64,000 bases of DNA, taken from assembly GCA_964418425.1 (NCBI GenBank), contig CAYQLT010000010.1, forward strand, positions 1-64,000. The letters run 5' to 3'. Each line of letters opens with the position of its first letter. Positions within the stretch are counted from its first letter, which is position 1. The translations under genes and the position numbers were made by a program. Below, one piece after another: positions 7,167-15,159 of the stretch. The DNA comes from CAYQLT01 sp964418425. GTDB taxonomy: Bacteria > Bacillota > Limnochordia > Limnochordales > Geochordaceae. The notes under the pieces were generated by a model, which saw nothing but the letters and a program-made list of their open reading frames with translations, was not told where the DNA came from and did no database searches.

Positions 7167-7489
7167 GCGCCTCCTGTCGAAGCCGGTTTCGAAGCGACCG
7201 GGTCTGTCCCGGGAGATCCAGGACGAACTCTACCCGGGCGCAGGGCGATAGCGCAACGAAAACAAGCTTGGCGGACTGACTCCCCCGGAAGCTCACCCTG
7301 GGGAGGAATCTCGTCCGTTCGAGTCGAAAAATCCCGTTACAGGCTTGCTGTCTGCCGCCGCGGCCGGGCCCGGCGCGGCGCAGCCCGTCGGCCCGGCGCG
7401 GGATGCCGGCGGCCGGCGCATGGTTATGGCGTCGACCTGCCCCTGCACCCGCCGCTGGGTGCAGGTGGCGGCAGGGCGGTGAGACGCTT
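7167..7489. promoter_or_regulatory. 323-bp divergent region between the protease gene and cas6
   Basis: This region must contain the promoters for the protease-RING pair (minus) and the cas6-CARF genes (plus). I see no convincing sigma-A hexamer pair. The clearest element is the inverted repeat at 7442-7465 listed separately. A weaker TCGAA/TTCGA inverted pair lies near 7178-7195. No open frame here has a recognisable product. Confidence 0.5.
7442..7465. promoter_or_regulatory. Perfect 9-bp inverted repeat upstream of cas6
   Basis: CCTGCACCC and GGGTGCAGG are exact inverted repeats separated by six bases. They end about 25 bases before the cas6 GTG start. As RNA this would be a stable hairpin next to the ribosome-binding region; as DNA it could be an operator. 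There is no U tract, so it is not a typical terminator. Autoregulation by the hairpin-binding Cas6 is only a possibility. Confidence 0.4.
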
Positions 7490-8569
7490 GTGACCGCGCC
7501 CGAGGTGCAGGCCGCGCTTGCCCACTTTCGGGTGGCCACATTCCGGTTCTGCCTGGAGCCTCAGGGCAGGCTCGAGCTTCCCTGGTTTGCCGGAAGCGCC
7601 CTACGAGGCGGCCTGGGCCGGGCGCTTCGACGGTCCGTCTGTACCGCCGGCCCCGCTCAGCCGTGCGTGACGTGCGACCTCCGGCCTTCCTGCCCCTATG
7701 GGGTCGTTTTTGAAACAGGCCCCCGGCCCGACGGAGAGGCCCTGCGAACCCACGAGGAGGTTCCCCGGCCTTTTGTGCTGCGGCCCCCCGGGCCGTGGGG
7801 CGAACCTATTCCTCCGGCCGACCGCGGGGACGCTTGCGACCGGCGCCCCCTGGCATTCGAGCCGGGCGAGCCCGTTCGGTTTGAACTGATCCTGGTGGGG
7901 CAGGGGATCGCCTACCTTCCCCACTTCATCCTGGCCGTCGAACAGCTGGGCAGGCTCGGGCTGGGCCGGGCGCGCACCCGCTGCCGGCTGATTGCCGTAG
8001 ATGCGCTGCGGGCATCTTCGCTCGATCAGGGCGGCGATGGGCATGCCACCGCGCCGGCCGCCTTTCGTATCTTCGACGGCGCCACCCGCACCATCCGGCC
8101 CGTCCCGGCCGAGTGCGTGGCGGCAGGCGTGCCCGGCCTGCCGGATGCAGCCGACGCCCCTTTGCGAGTGGAGTACCTCTCCATGACCCGACTGAAGTTT
8201 GGCGGCTCCTACTGGACCACGCCGCCTTTTCACGTGCTGTTTCGGGCGGCGCTGCGCCGGCTTTCCTCCCTCTCGTACTTCCACCACAGCGCTCCCCTGC
8301 AACTCCGGTTTCGGGAACTCATCGAAGAGGCCGCTCGAGTGAAGTTGCTGGAGCATTCGACCCGCTGGGTTAGCTGGTGCCGATGGTCTTCCCGGCAGCG
8401 TGCGAAAATGGGCCTTGACGGGACGGTGGGTTGGGCTCTTTACGGGGCTCCGTCCCGGGCCGCGCGCATGGTGCTGGCTCTTGCCGAACGGGTTCACGTG
8501 GGCAAGAACGTCACCTTCGGCCTGGGGCAAATCCGTTGCAGCGCTTCCCAGCCCGTCGGGCCCGGGTGA
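7490..8569 (+). CDS. cas6: CRISPR pre-crRNA endoribonuclease Cas6
   Basis: The 359-residue RAMP protein belongs to the Cas6 branch with an N-terminal cysteine cluster (Cys51, Cys59, Cys62, Cys68, followed by PYGVVFE). It ends in the glycine-rich loop VGKNVTFGLGQIR (about 337-349) that defines RAMP-type Cas6 proteins. It cuts repeat transcripts into crRNAs, here presumably those of the array at 1-165. Start is GTG 7490 after GGGCGGTGAG; upstream in-frame codons are arginine- and proline-rich and unlikely. It is followed by three CARF-type genes, so it serves a type III system whose core genes are outside the window. The catalytic residue, usually a His or Lys in this variable family, cannot be assigned by eye. 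Confidence 0.85.
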   Translation: MTAPEVQAALAHFRVATFRFCLEPQGRLELPWFAGSALRGGLGRALRRSVCTAGPAQPCVTCDLRPSCPYGVVFETGPRPDGEALRTHEEVPRPFVLRPPGPWGEPIPPADRGDACDRRPLAFEPGEPVRFELILVGQGIAYLPHFILAVEQLGRLGLGRARTRCRLIAVDALRASSLDQGGDGHATAPAAFRIFDGATRTIRPVPAECVAAGVPGLPDAADAPLRVEYLSMTRLKFGGSYWTTPPFHVLFRAALRRLSSLSYFHHSAPLQLRFRELIEEAARVKLLEHSTRWVSWCRWSSRQRAKMGLDGTVGWALYGAPSRAARMVLALAERVHVGKNVTFGLGQIRCSASQPVGPG

Positions 8570-8668
8570 GATAACCCCTGCGGGCCAGGCCCGGCCAGGC
8601 GGGCGGCTGGCGGGTCGTGGGGCGGGAGACTTCCTCGGGCCGGTGGTTTTCCAAGGAGGTGAGCGGCG

Positions 8669-10237
8669 TTGACGAACGCCGGCGACTCGGAGCTGGTCGC
8701 CCGAACCGCCGCCTGGAAGGCGATGCCTCGCAGCACCCGCGACGAGCAGGCGCAGGCCGAGCGCTTCTACGAGGAGCAGGTCTTTCCCCTCATCCGGGAG
8801 CAGTTCGAGCGTGAGCATGCCGACCGCTATCAGGGCCGCTACCAGGCGGTCATCTTCTCCATCGGCACCTCCTGGGAGCCGGTCGTCCTGAGCTGGTCGG
8901 CGATCCGCCCCGAGCGAGCCCTCTTCCTGCACACCGAGGGAACCGAGCGACTGGTGGCCCGCATTGTGGAAAAGCTCCAGCTGCAACCCGACCGCTGGAA
9001 CCGGGAAACCGTCGACGAGGCGGATCCCACCCCGATTTACCGCGCCATCAAGGAGTATTACGCCCGCTGGCGCTCCCGGGGGCGCATGGCGGTGGACTTC
9101 ACCTCGGGCACCAAGGCGATGACCAGCGGCGCCGCCATGGCCGGAGCGGTGCTGGGGCTGGATCTGCTGTACGTGGCCAACCGCCGTTACCTCGCCGACC
9201 TGCGGCGCCCCGAACCCGGAAGCGAGTACCTCACCCGCATCGCCAACCCCCTCGAGGTGTTCGGCGACCTGGAGGAGATGGAGGCCTTCCGGCTTGCCGA
9301 GCGCCACGACTGGTCGGCGGTCCGGCAGACAGCCGCCTCCCTGCACGCCCGGCTGCCTTCGGCCCGCTTTCACAGTCTCCAGCTTCTGGCGGAGGCCTAC
9401 GAGCGCTGGGATCAGTTCGACCTCGCCGGCGCCGCCAGGGCGCTGGGCTCGCTGGTGGAGTGGGCGTCCGAGCGCCCGGCCTCCGTGCTGCCCGGCTGGC
9501 TTCCCCGGGCCCTGGAGCATCTGTGCCTTCAGCACGACCTGGTGCGCCGGGCGGCGGAGGTTTTGGGGGGCCCGGCGCGCACCCCCGCCACAGCCGGTTT
9601 CGCCGGGGCTGAGCCCGGCGCGGCTTCCGGTTCGAGCCGGGGAGCGGAAAACCGCGAAGGGTTTGCGGCCCTGACCGCCTCGTTGTACGCAGGCGCGTTG
9701 CGGCGTGCCGAACGGGGCATGCACGACGTGGCTGTGCTGCTCTTGCACCGGGCGCTGGAGCTTGTCGGCCAGCATCGTCTGGCCCTGTATGGGCTGGATG
9801 CGGCCGAATTCACCTGCGAACGAATGCCCGCTCCCCTCAATGACCCGGCCCGGCTCCTGAAGAGCGTCAACAGCCGCCGCCTGAACCTGAAACTGGAGCC
9901 CCTCGCGGGCCTGCCGCGCCAGCTGGGGCTGGTCATGACCTACATCCTCTTGGACGTGCTGCAGGATCCTGCTGTGCAGCGGATCAACCTGCGGGAACTC
10001 AACGGCCAGGCAGAGGCACGCAACCACGGCTTTCTGGCCCATGGCTTTCGAGTCACCGACGCGGCCCGTTTTGAGCGTTTCCGGGAGTTTGTGGGGCGTG
10101 TAGCCCGGATCTTCTTCGAGGCGGAAGGTCTGGTGTTTGACGAATGGGTTGGCCGCGCTACGTTTGTGAACCCCCGCGACGCCGCCCGGCTTGCAGGTGG
10201 CGAATCGGGTGAGGGCAGGCCGGGTGACGTGGTGTGA
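8669..10237 (+). CDS. CARF-HEPN type III CRISPR accessory protein (TIGR02710-like)
   Basis: The 522-residue protein has an N-terminal CARF-like Rossmann domain: AVIFSIGTSWEPVVLS, the ALFLHTEGTE strand, and DFTSGTKAMTSGAAMAG, the ligand-binding loop typical of this family. A helical middle section follows. The C-terminal region has a HEPN-type RNase motif, Arg451-Asn-x5-His458 (RNHGFLAH). The family is predicted to be activated by cyclic oligoadenylate made by Cas10 and to cleave RNA non-specifically. The TTG start at 8669 is supported by AAGGAGGTGA six bases upstream. It lies 99 bases after cas6 and overlaps the next gene. A proline/alanine-rich insert at about 295-325 looks disordered. Confidence 0.82.
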   Translation: MTNAGDSELVARTAAWKAMPRSTRDEQAQAERFYEEQVFPLIREQFEREHADRYQGRYQAVIFSIGTSWEPVVLSWSAIRPERALFLHTEGTERLVARIVEKLQLQPDRWNRETVDEADPTPIYRAIKEYYARWRSRGRMAVDFTSGTKAMTSGAAMAGAVLGLDLLYVANRRYLADLRRPEPGSEYLTRIANPLEVFGDLEEMEAFRLAERHDWSAVRQTAASLHARLPSARFHSLQLLAEAYERWDQFDLAGAARALGSLVEWASERPASVLPGWLPRALEHLCLQHDLVRRAAEVLGGPARTPATAGFAGAEPGAASGSSRGAENREGFAALTASLYAGALRRAERGMHDVAVLLLHRALELVGQHRLALYGLDAAEFTCERMPAPLNDPARLLKSVNSRRLNLKLEPLAGLPRQLGLVMTYILLDVLQDPAVQRINLRELNGQAEARNHGFLAHGFRVTDAARFERFREFVGRVARIFFEAEGLVFDEWVGRATFVNPRDAARLAGGESGEGRPGDVV

Positions 10238-11514
10238 GGCAAGGCAGGAGGGCGGGGTGGCCGGCTTTGGAGGCAGGCAGCTCGGGCTCGGCCCGGCCGG
10301 GGACAGAGGGCTGGAATCGTTCCGTGCTGCTCACGGTGGCGGGCCTCAACCCCCAGGTGATCACCGAGACCCTTTACGCCTTGACGCAACAGCGGGGCGA
10401 GGCGGTGCACGAGGTTCACGTGTGGACCACCGAGCCGGGAAGGCAGCTGGTTCGGCGGGAGCTTCTCGCGCCGGGTTCGGGGAAGTTTCATGCCCTGTGC
10501 GAGGATTACGGGCTGTCGCCTCGCCCTGTGTTCGACGAATCCACCATTCACGTCTTCGTGGACGAAGACGGGGTTCCCCTGGAGGACATCCGTACCGAAT
10601 CCGACAACGAGGCGGTGGCGGATCAACTGGTGGACTTCGTTCGGCTCATGGCGCAGCAGAGCGAGACCCGCCTGCTGTGCTCCCTGGCCGGAGGGCGCAA
10701 GACCATCGGTACCTACCTGGCCCTGGCGCTGCAATTTTTCGGGCGCGCCTGCGACGAGCTGTTTCACGTGCTGGTGAATCCCGAACTGGAGTCTCGCCGG
10801 GAGTTCTTCTACCCCCCGCCGGGGGTTGACGAACTGGTCATCGAGGGGCGCAGGGTGCCCGTGGGCTCACAGGCCGTCCAACTGGTCCGGGTGCCCATCG
10901 TGCTGCTGCGCGAACACGTTCGCGTCCTGAACCGCCGGGAGGGCGCCCCGGCTCGTTACACCGAACTGGTGGAGCGGGTCCAGCAGGAGATGCGCGACAA
11001 GGACCAGCCTGCCAGCCTCCTCATCCGCCTATCCGACCAGCGGGTCGTGATCCACGGGCAGTGCGAGGTCCCATTCACGCCCCTTCAGTTCGCCCTTTAC
11101 CTGCTTCTGGCACGCCGGCGGGCTGCCTGCTCCGACCCGGGTTGCCCGGGGTGTGAACGGTGCTTCGTATCGAGGAACGAGCTGCTGGATCGGGAGTTCC
11201 CTGAGCGGCTGCGGGACCTGGTCTTGCAGCTGCCCCGCCGCGACGCCCGCCACGACGACCTGGCGGGTTGGCAGGCCGCCGAGCACCGGATGGACCGCTT
11301 CTCGGAGACCAAGTCCCGGATCCGGGAGGCTATCCGGCGCGCGGCAAAGGAGGCGCTTTGGAGCGAACGCTACGTGATCAAAAGGCGCACGTCCCGCACC
11401 GAGCCGGCGCTTTTCGGGCTGGAGCTGCGGCCTGACGAGATCCGTATCGTGGGTGCGGACTCGCCCGAACCGGAACCGTCCCCTGCGGAGATGCAAGCCG
11501 CCTGCAGGCCGTGA
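10234..11514 (+). CDS. CARF protein of the NE0113/TIGR02584 family (putative ring nuclease)
   Basis: The CARF domain opens with SVLLTVAGLNPQVITETLYAL and contains CSLAGGRKTIGTYLALALQ, both diagnostic of the CRISPR-associated NE0113 family, often annotated as a Csm6-type ring nuclease. A second half (about 245-400) looks like a winged-helix region with a small cysteine cluster (CSDPGCPGCERC). Members bind, and some cleave, cyclic oligoadenylates. It could therefore dampen the signal that activates the neighbouring HEPN proteins. The GTG at 10234 overlaps the preceding stop (GTGA), showing coupling; the conserved domain begins about 28 residues in, so a later start is possible. I see no HEPN motif. 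Confidence 0.8.
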   Translation: MRQGRRAGWPALEAGSSGSARPGTEGWNRSVLLTVAGLNPQVITETLYALTQQRGEAVHEVHVWTTEPGRQLVRRELLAPGSGKFHALCEDYGLSPRPVFDESTIHVFVDEDGVPLEDIRTESDNEAVADQLVDFVRLMAQQSETRLLCSLAGGRKTIGTYLALALQFFGRACDELFHVLVNPELESRREFFYPPPGVDELVIEGRRVPVGSQAVQLVRVPIVLLREHVRVLNRREGAPARYTELVERVQQEMRDKDQPASLLIRLSDQRVVIHGQCEVPFTPLQFALYLLLARRRAACSDPGCPGCERCFVSRNELLDREFPERLRDLVLQLPRRDARHDDLAGWQAAEHRMDRFSETKSRIREAIRRAAKEALWSERYVIKRRTSRTEPALFGLELRPDEIRIVGADSPEPEPSPAEMQAACRP

Positions 11515-11538
11515 AGTGAGGAAGGGGGGCGCATCGGC

Positions 11539-13068
11539 ATGGGGTTTACCGGAGAAGCTGTGCCGTGGCGAGAGACCCTGAGTCAAATCCGTGAGCTTAT
11601 GGCACAGGCGTCCCCGGGCGTCGAGACGGAGAGCGCGCCCGTACACGGCTCTGTGCTTGTGAGCTGGGTTGGCCGCGGCCGGATCTTGCCGGCATCCGAG
11701 CCCGAACCCGCTTCTTGGCATTCTTCCGGGACCTCCCGGGCGCCGGTGGCCACCCATTCGGGGTACCAGCCTGCCACCTACCGGTTCGGCGGGGAGGGCG
11801 GCCGGCCGGACACGCTTATCCCGAAATCGTTTTTCGGGGCAGCATTGTTGCACTGGCTTCGGGGAACCGCCCGGCCTGTGGGGCGATGGGTGGTCATGGG
11901 CACTTCCCACTCCGCGTGGGCCGCCGTGCTGGAGGGGACGGTGGATCCCGCGCAGGCGAGCCGGGATCCCGACGTGGAAAGCCAGTCTCGACACCTCCGG
12001 CAGGCCTCAGAGGCCGGAGCGGTCACCCAGGCAGACCTGGATCGCTGGGAGCAACGCCTGCTGCCATACATGGACGGTCTGGATCTGCGACTGCGTCTGG
12101 TCGGAGCAGGCGACACGGAAGAATCGCAGCAAGCGATCTGGAAAGTGCTCTGGGAGTCCATCCCCCATCGAGCTTCTGTCATCTTGGATATCACCCACGG
12201 CTTCCGGCATCAGCCGGTGATCAGCGCGTTCATGCTGAGCCTGTTGCAGTGGCTGCGACGATTTCAGCAGCTGGATCTGTATTACGGCGCCTTCGAGCTG
12301 GCCGAGCGCGGTCAGGCGTGCCCGGTTTTGCATCTGGGCCTGTGCAACACCCTCCTGGAGGCCTCCGAGGCCGTCGCCACCTTCCACTACACGGGTAACG
12401 CTGGCCCCCTGTTTTCCTGCAAGGCGCTGGGCCTCAGTTCGGACAAGGCGCTCCGGCTCGACCAGGACGTTCGAGCCGACGGCGAGCGTGTGACGTATGC
12501 GGATGCGGTCAACCAGCCCCAACCCGCCACCAGCCCGGCAGGCAGGGTTAAAAAGGCACTGGGCCTCATCGACAACCCCATCGCAAGGCCGCTGGCGGAC
12601 CTGGCCACGCAGGCTGTCGATTGGGCGGCCGAGCCGAATCTCCCCAGGCGGCTGCTTCGCAAGGCTCGCTTCGCCTCCCAACACTCCGACTACATGAAGG
12701 CGATCATCCTGCTGTATGAGGGGCTCGTTCAGGCCGGACTGGCGCCCCAGCATCGGGGAAAGGCGCTAGATCGCGATGTCCGAGAGCGGGCGTGGAACCA
12801 GCTACTAGGGAAGGTCGGCGCCCTCGAGGTACCGACTCTGGAGGCGGTGAGGATGCTTCGCAACTGCGTGGCCCACGCATCGCCGCCGGCCGGGGACGCT
12901 CCCGCCGTCGCCCGGGTGCAGGCGGCCCTGAGCTCACCGGCAGAGTTCCGCCGGATATTCGACGAGGGCGCCGGCCTGCTGGAGAAGGTCATCGGGGCGG
13001 GGGGCGATCCCCCTCCGACGCACCCCTCGTCCCAGGGAGCGGCGCCGTTTGGGCCGGGGGGTGCATGA
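11539..13068 (+). CDS. Csx1/Csx2-type CARF-HEPN RNase with DxTHG motif
   Basis: The 509-residue protein carries the hallmark DITHG motif (217-221) followed by FRHQPVI in its CARF domain. A C-terminal HEPN domain has Arg441-Asn-x3-His446 (RNCVAH). This family is a cyclic-oligoadenylate-activated ribonuclease of type III CRISPR systems. The ATG at 11539 lies 24 bases after the preceding gene with GAAGGGGGG upstream. It is the last gene of the cas6-CARF run. With the TIGR02710-like protein it gives the locus two different HEPN effectors plus one probable ring nuclease. The Cas10 that would make the second messenger is not in the window. Confidence 0.85.
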   Translation: MGFTGEAVPWRETLSQIRELMAQASPGVETESAPVHGSVLVSWVGRGRILPASEPEPASWHSSGTSRAPVATHSGYQPATYRFGGEGGRPDTLIPKSFFGAALLHWLRGTARPVGRWVVMGTSHSAWAAVLEGTVDPAQASRDPDVESQSRHLRQASEAGAVTQADLDRWEQRLLPYMDGLDLRLRLVGAGDTEESQQAIWKVLWESIPHRASVILDITHGFRHQPVISAFMLSLLQWLRRFQQLDLYYGAFELAERGQACPVLHLGLCNTLLEASEAVATFHYTGNAGPLFSCKALGLSSDKALRLDQDVRADGERVTYADAVNQPQPATSPAGRVKKALGLIDNPIARPLADLATQAVDWAAEPNLPRRLLRKARFASQHSDYMKAIILLYEGLVQAGLAPQHRGKALDRDVRERAWNQLLGKVGALEVPTLEAVRMLRNCVAHASPPAGDAPAVARVQAALSSPAEFRRIFDEGAGLLEKVIGAGGDPPPTHPSSQGAAPFGPGGA

Positions 13069-13222
13069 CTGCCAAACCCCGCAAGTCACCGAGAGCGGCG
13101 GCTGGAGGCGGCCTTCGCCTGCACGTCCCAGCCCGGCTCGCATCCGGATGGATCGCGCGGCCGCCAGCCCCGGGTATAATGCCGGTGCAAAGCGCAGCCA
13201 CACGGAGAAGGGACGATTGGGG

Positions 13223-13759
13223 ATGGCGGCCCTGCGGATCGGGGATCCTATCGTGGACTTCGAGCTTGAGGCGACGGACGGCAAGCGCTACGGGCCCGGC
13301 TCCTTTGCCGACAAAGCCCTTTTGGGTGTCATCTTCTGGTGCAATCACTGCCCTTACGTGCAGGCGTGGGAAGACCGGGTGCTGGAGCTGCAGCGCCGGT
13401 ATGAGGGGCGGGGCGTCCAGCTGGTGCTCATCAACCCCAACGACCCGGCGCAATACCCCGACGACAGCTTCGACAACATGAAGCGGCGGGCCCAGGCCAA
13501 GAGGTACCCCTCCCCGTATCTGTTCGACGACTCCCAGTCGGTGGCCCGGGCCTACGGGGCGACCCGAACTCCCGAGGTGTTCCTGTTCGACCGGGAGCGG
13601 CGCCTGCGCTACCACGGCCAGCCCGACGACAACTACGAGGACCCGGCGGCGGTGCGCCAGCACTACCTGCGGGACGCCATCGAGGCCCTTCTGGCGGGCC
13701 GGGCGCCGGCCGTGAGCGAGACAGCGCCCAAGGGCTGCTCCATCAAGTGGAAGAGGTAG
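13223..13759 (+). CDS. Thioredoxin-family protein (peroxiredoxin/TlpA-like)
   Basis: This 178-residue single-domain protein of the AhpC/TSA-thioredoxin class starts with the strand pattern GDPIVDFELEATDGK. It has the redox motif WCNHCPY (CxxC at about residues 40-43) and the cis-proline segment TRTPEVFLF. The CNHCPY variant is typical of a widespread family of stand-alone thioredoxin-like proteins of uncertain substrate. No signal peptide is visible, so it is cytosolic. The ATG at 13223 follows GAGAAGGG. It stands alone, 154 bases after the last CARF gene, and is followed by a strong hairpin that separates it from the convergent next gene. Confidence 0.85.
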   Translation: MAALRIGDPIVDFELEATDGKRYGPGSFADKALLGVIFWCNHCPYVQAWEDRVLELQRRYEGRGVQLVLINPNDPAQYPDDSFDNMKRRAQAKRYPSPYLFDDSQSVARAYGATRTPEVFLFDRERRLRYHGQPDDNYEDPAAVRQHYLRDAIEALLAGRAPAVSETAPKGCSIKWKR

Positions 13760-13779
13760 GCCGGCTTATACCCGCGCGA

Positions 13780-13810
13780 GGGGCGCCCGGCCGGCACTGG
13801 CGGGCGCCCC
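13780..13810. terminator. Bidirectional terminator-like hairpin
   Basis: GGGGCGCCCG (13780-13789) and CGGGCGCCCC (13801-13810) are perfect 10-bp inverted repeats with an 11-base loop. They sit between two convergent genes (13759 and 13840). There is no clear T tract on either side, so it may be a factor-assisted or purely structural stop. Confidence 0.55.
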
Positions 13811-13839
13811 CGGCTCAGGCCTGACGCCTTGTCGGGCTG

Positions 13840-14682
13840 TCAGCCGTGCTGGGCCTCGTCCTCCTCTGCCGTCTCGGATAGGAACGCCCCGTGCCAGGAG
13901 TGATACCACACCTGGCCCGAGTAGGCGTGCACGCTGAGCATGCCGAAGGTTCGCCCATCTCGGCCTACGTCGATGGTGTAGTAGCCCGGGAACTCCACCG
14001 ACTCGCCGGCGGTCGCCCCGGGATAGTAGCGGTCGAGAAACTCCTGGGCCCGGCGCAGCGCCTCCTCTGTCCCGATGGGGGCCTGACCGGCGGGGACAGG
14101 CGGCGCCATGTGGCCGTATTCGGTGTTCCACATCATGTTGGGACCGGGCTCGGGGTGTACCCAGCGCCCGAACCGATCCACCAGAAGCTCGAAGGCGCCC
14201 TTGCCGTCGGGCTTCTCGACCACCACGTAAAACCCGTTGTCGAACTCCATAATGTGCCCGGGCCGCAGCTCCGGTTCACCCATCTGCTGCAGGACGCTGC
14301 GAACCTGCTCGGCGACCTGTTGGGCCGACAGAGGTTCGGCGCCGGGCGGGGCCGGAGCCCATCCTGAGCCCATCATGCCGCCGCCCATCATACCGCCCCC
14401 CATCATGCCCCCCATCATACCGGGGCCGCCCATCATGCCGCCCCCCATCATACCGGGGCCGCCCATCATGCCTCCCATCATTCCGCCCGCACAGGGGGCT
14501 CCGGCGTTCAGGTCCGGTGCCATCCCGTACGGCCCCGAACCCGAGCCGGTGGCATCTGCGCCGAACCATCCCATGGCGGCCGCCACTCCTGCGGCCACCA
14601 GGGCCGCCACGCCGGCCGCCACCACAGCCACAACCCGCACGCCTCGAAACCGCCGGTGGGCGGTATTCCCCATCTGCGACAT
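13840..14682 (-). CDS. Exported Met/Gly-repeat protein with PepSY-like C-terminal region
   Basis: The 280-residue protein has a signal-anchor (about 14-37, VVAVVAAGVAALVAAGVAAAMGWF) and a low-complexity stretch at about 62-106 made of GGMMGG and GPGMM units. A folded C-terminal part holds two similar halves (AQQVAEQVRSVL...FYVVVEKPDGKGAFELLVD and EEALRRAQEFLDRYY...YYTIDVGRDGRTFGMLSV), which resemble PepSY repeats. Methionine-rich exported segments often bind Cu(I) or Ag(I), so a metal-related role is plausible but not shown. The start is the ATG at 14682, because AGGAGGAGAG lies just upstream; the earlier in-frame ATG at 14700 would place the ribosome-binding site inside the gene. It is followed upstream by a SHOCT protein, as in many exported-metal-protein clusters. 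Confidence 0.75.
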   Translation of the reverse strand: MSQMGNTAHRRFRGVRVVAVVAAGVAALVAAGVAAAMGWFGADATGSGSGPYGMAPDLNAGAPCAGGMMGGMMGGPGMMGGGMMGGPGMMGGMMGGGMMGGGMMGSGWAPAPPGAEPLSAQQVAEQVRSVLQQMGEPELRPGHIMEFDNGFYVVVEKPDGKGAFELLVDRFGRWVHPEPGPNMMWNTEYGHMAPPVPAGQAPIGTEEALRRAQEFLDRYYPGATAGESVEFPGYYTIDVGRDGRTFGMLSVHAYSGQVWYHSWHGAFLSETAEEDEAQHG

Positions 14683-14736
14683 GTTGTCTCTCCTCCTCAT
14701 CGGTTTACGCGTCAGGTGCTGCCCCGCTTCGCGGGC

Positions 14737-15012
14737 TTAGCGCAACTCTTCCCTCATCCGTCGAAACTCCTCAGCCGAAAGCTCACCTCTGGCGAAACGC
14801 TCCTCCAGGATCGCCAGCGCTCGGCTGGGGGTCGCGTGCCCCTCGCCCGGCGCCGACCCGAGGCCCGTCCCGGCCCGTCCCGCCGTGCCGGTCAGCGACC
14901 GCACCAGCCACACCACGCCCACTACCACCAGCGCCCAGAAGGCAAGCATCATCACCCCGCCCACCCACCAACCTCCTCCCCACGCTGCCGATCCGCATGG
15001 CCACCACCACAT
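14737..15012 (-). CDS. Small membrane protein with SHOCT domain
   Basis: This 91-residue protein has a Trp/Gly-rich N-terminus, one membrane helix (about 21-42, MMLAFWALVVVGVVWLV), a linker, and a C-terminal SHOCT motif (ALAILEERFARGELSAEEF RRMREEL, about 64-90). SHOCT modules are short helical oligomerisation segments of unknown precise function. It lies 54 bases upstream of the Met/Gly-repeat protein gene on the same strand, so the two are probably co-transcribed. The ATG at 15012 follows a GGAGG eleven bases upstream; an internal GTG after GGGAGGAGGTT is an alternative start. Confidence 0.75.
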   Translation of the reverse strand: MWWWPCGSAAWGGGWWVGGVMMLAFWALVVVGVVWLVRSLTGTAGRAGTGLGSAPGEGHATPSRALAILEERFARGELSAEEFRRMREELR

Positions 15013-15159
15013 CCTCCATCAACCTCCAGATGCTCCGGCCCCAGGCCGCCGGCAGAAGCCGCCCCGGGGGCCCGGGCCCTACGAATGTCGCCACCGCCGT
15101 ACAGCGGCTCGTTGCTCACATCCTCATCATTGCCGGCCTACCTGAAAGGAGACTGAAAA

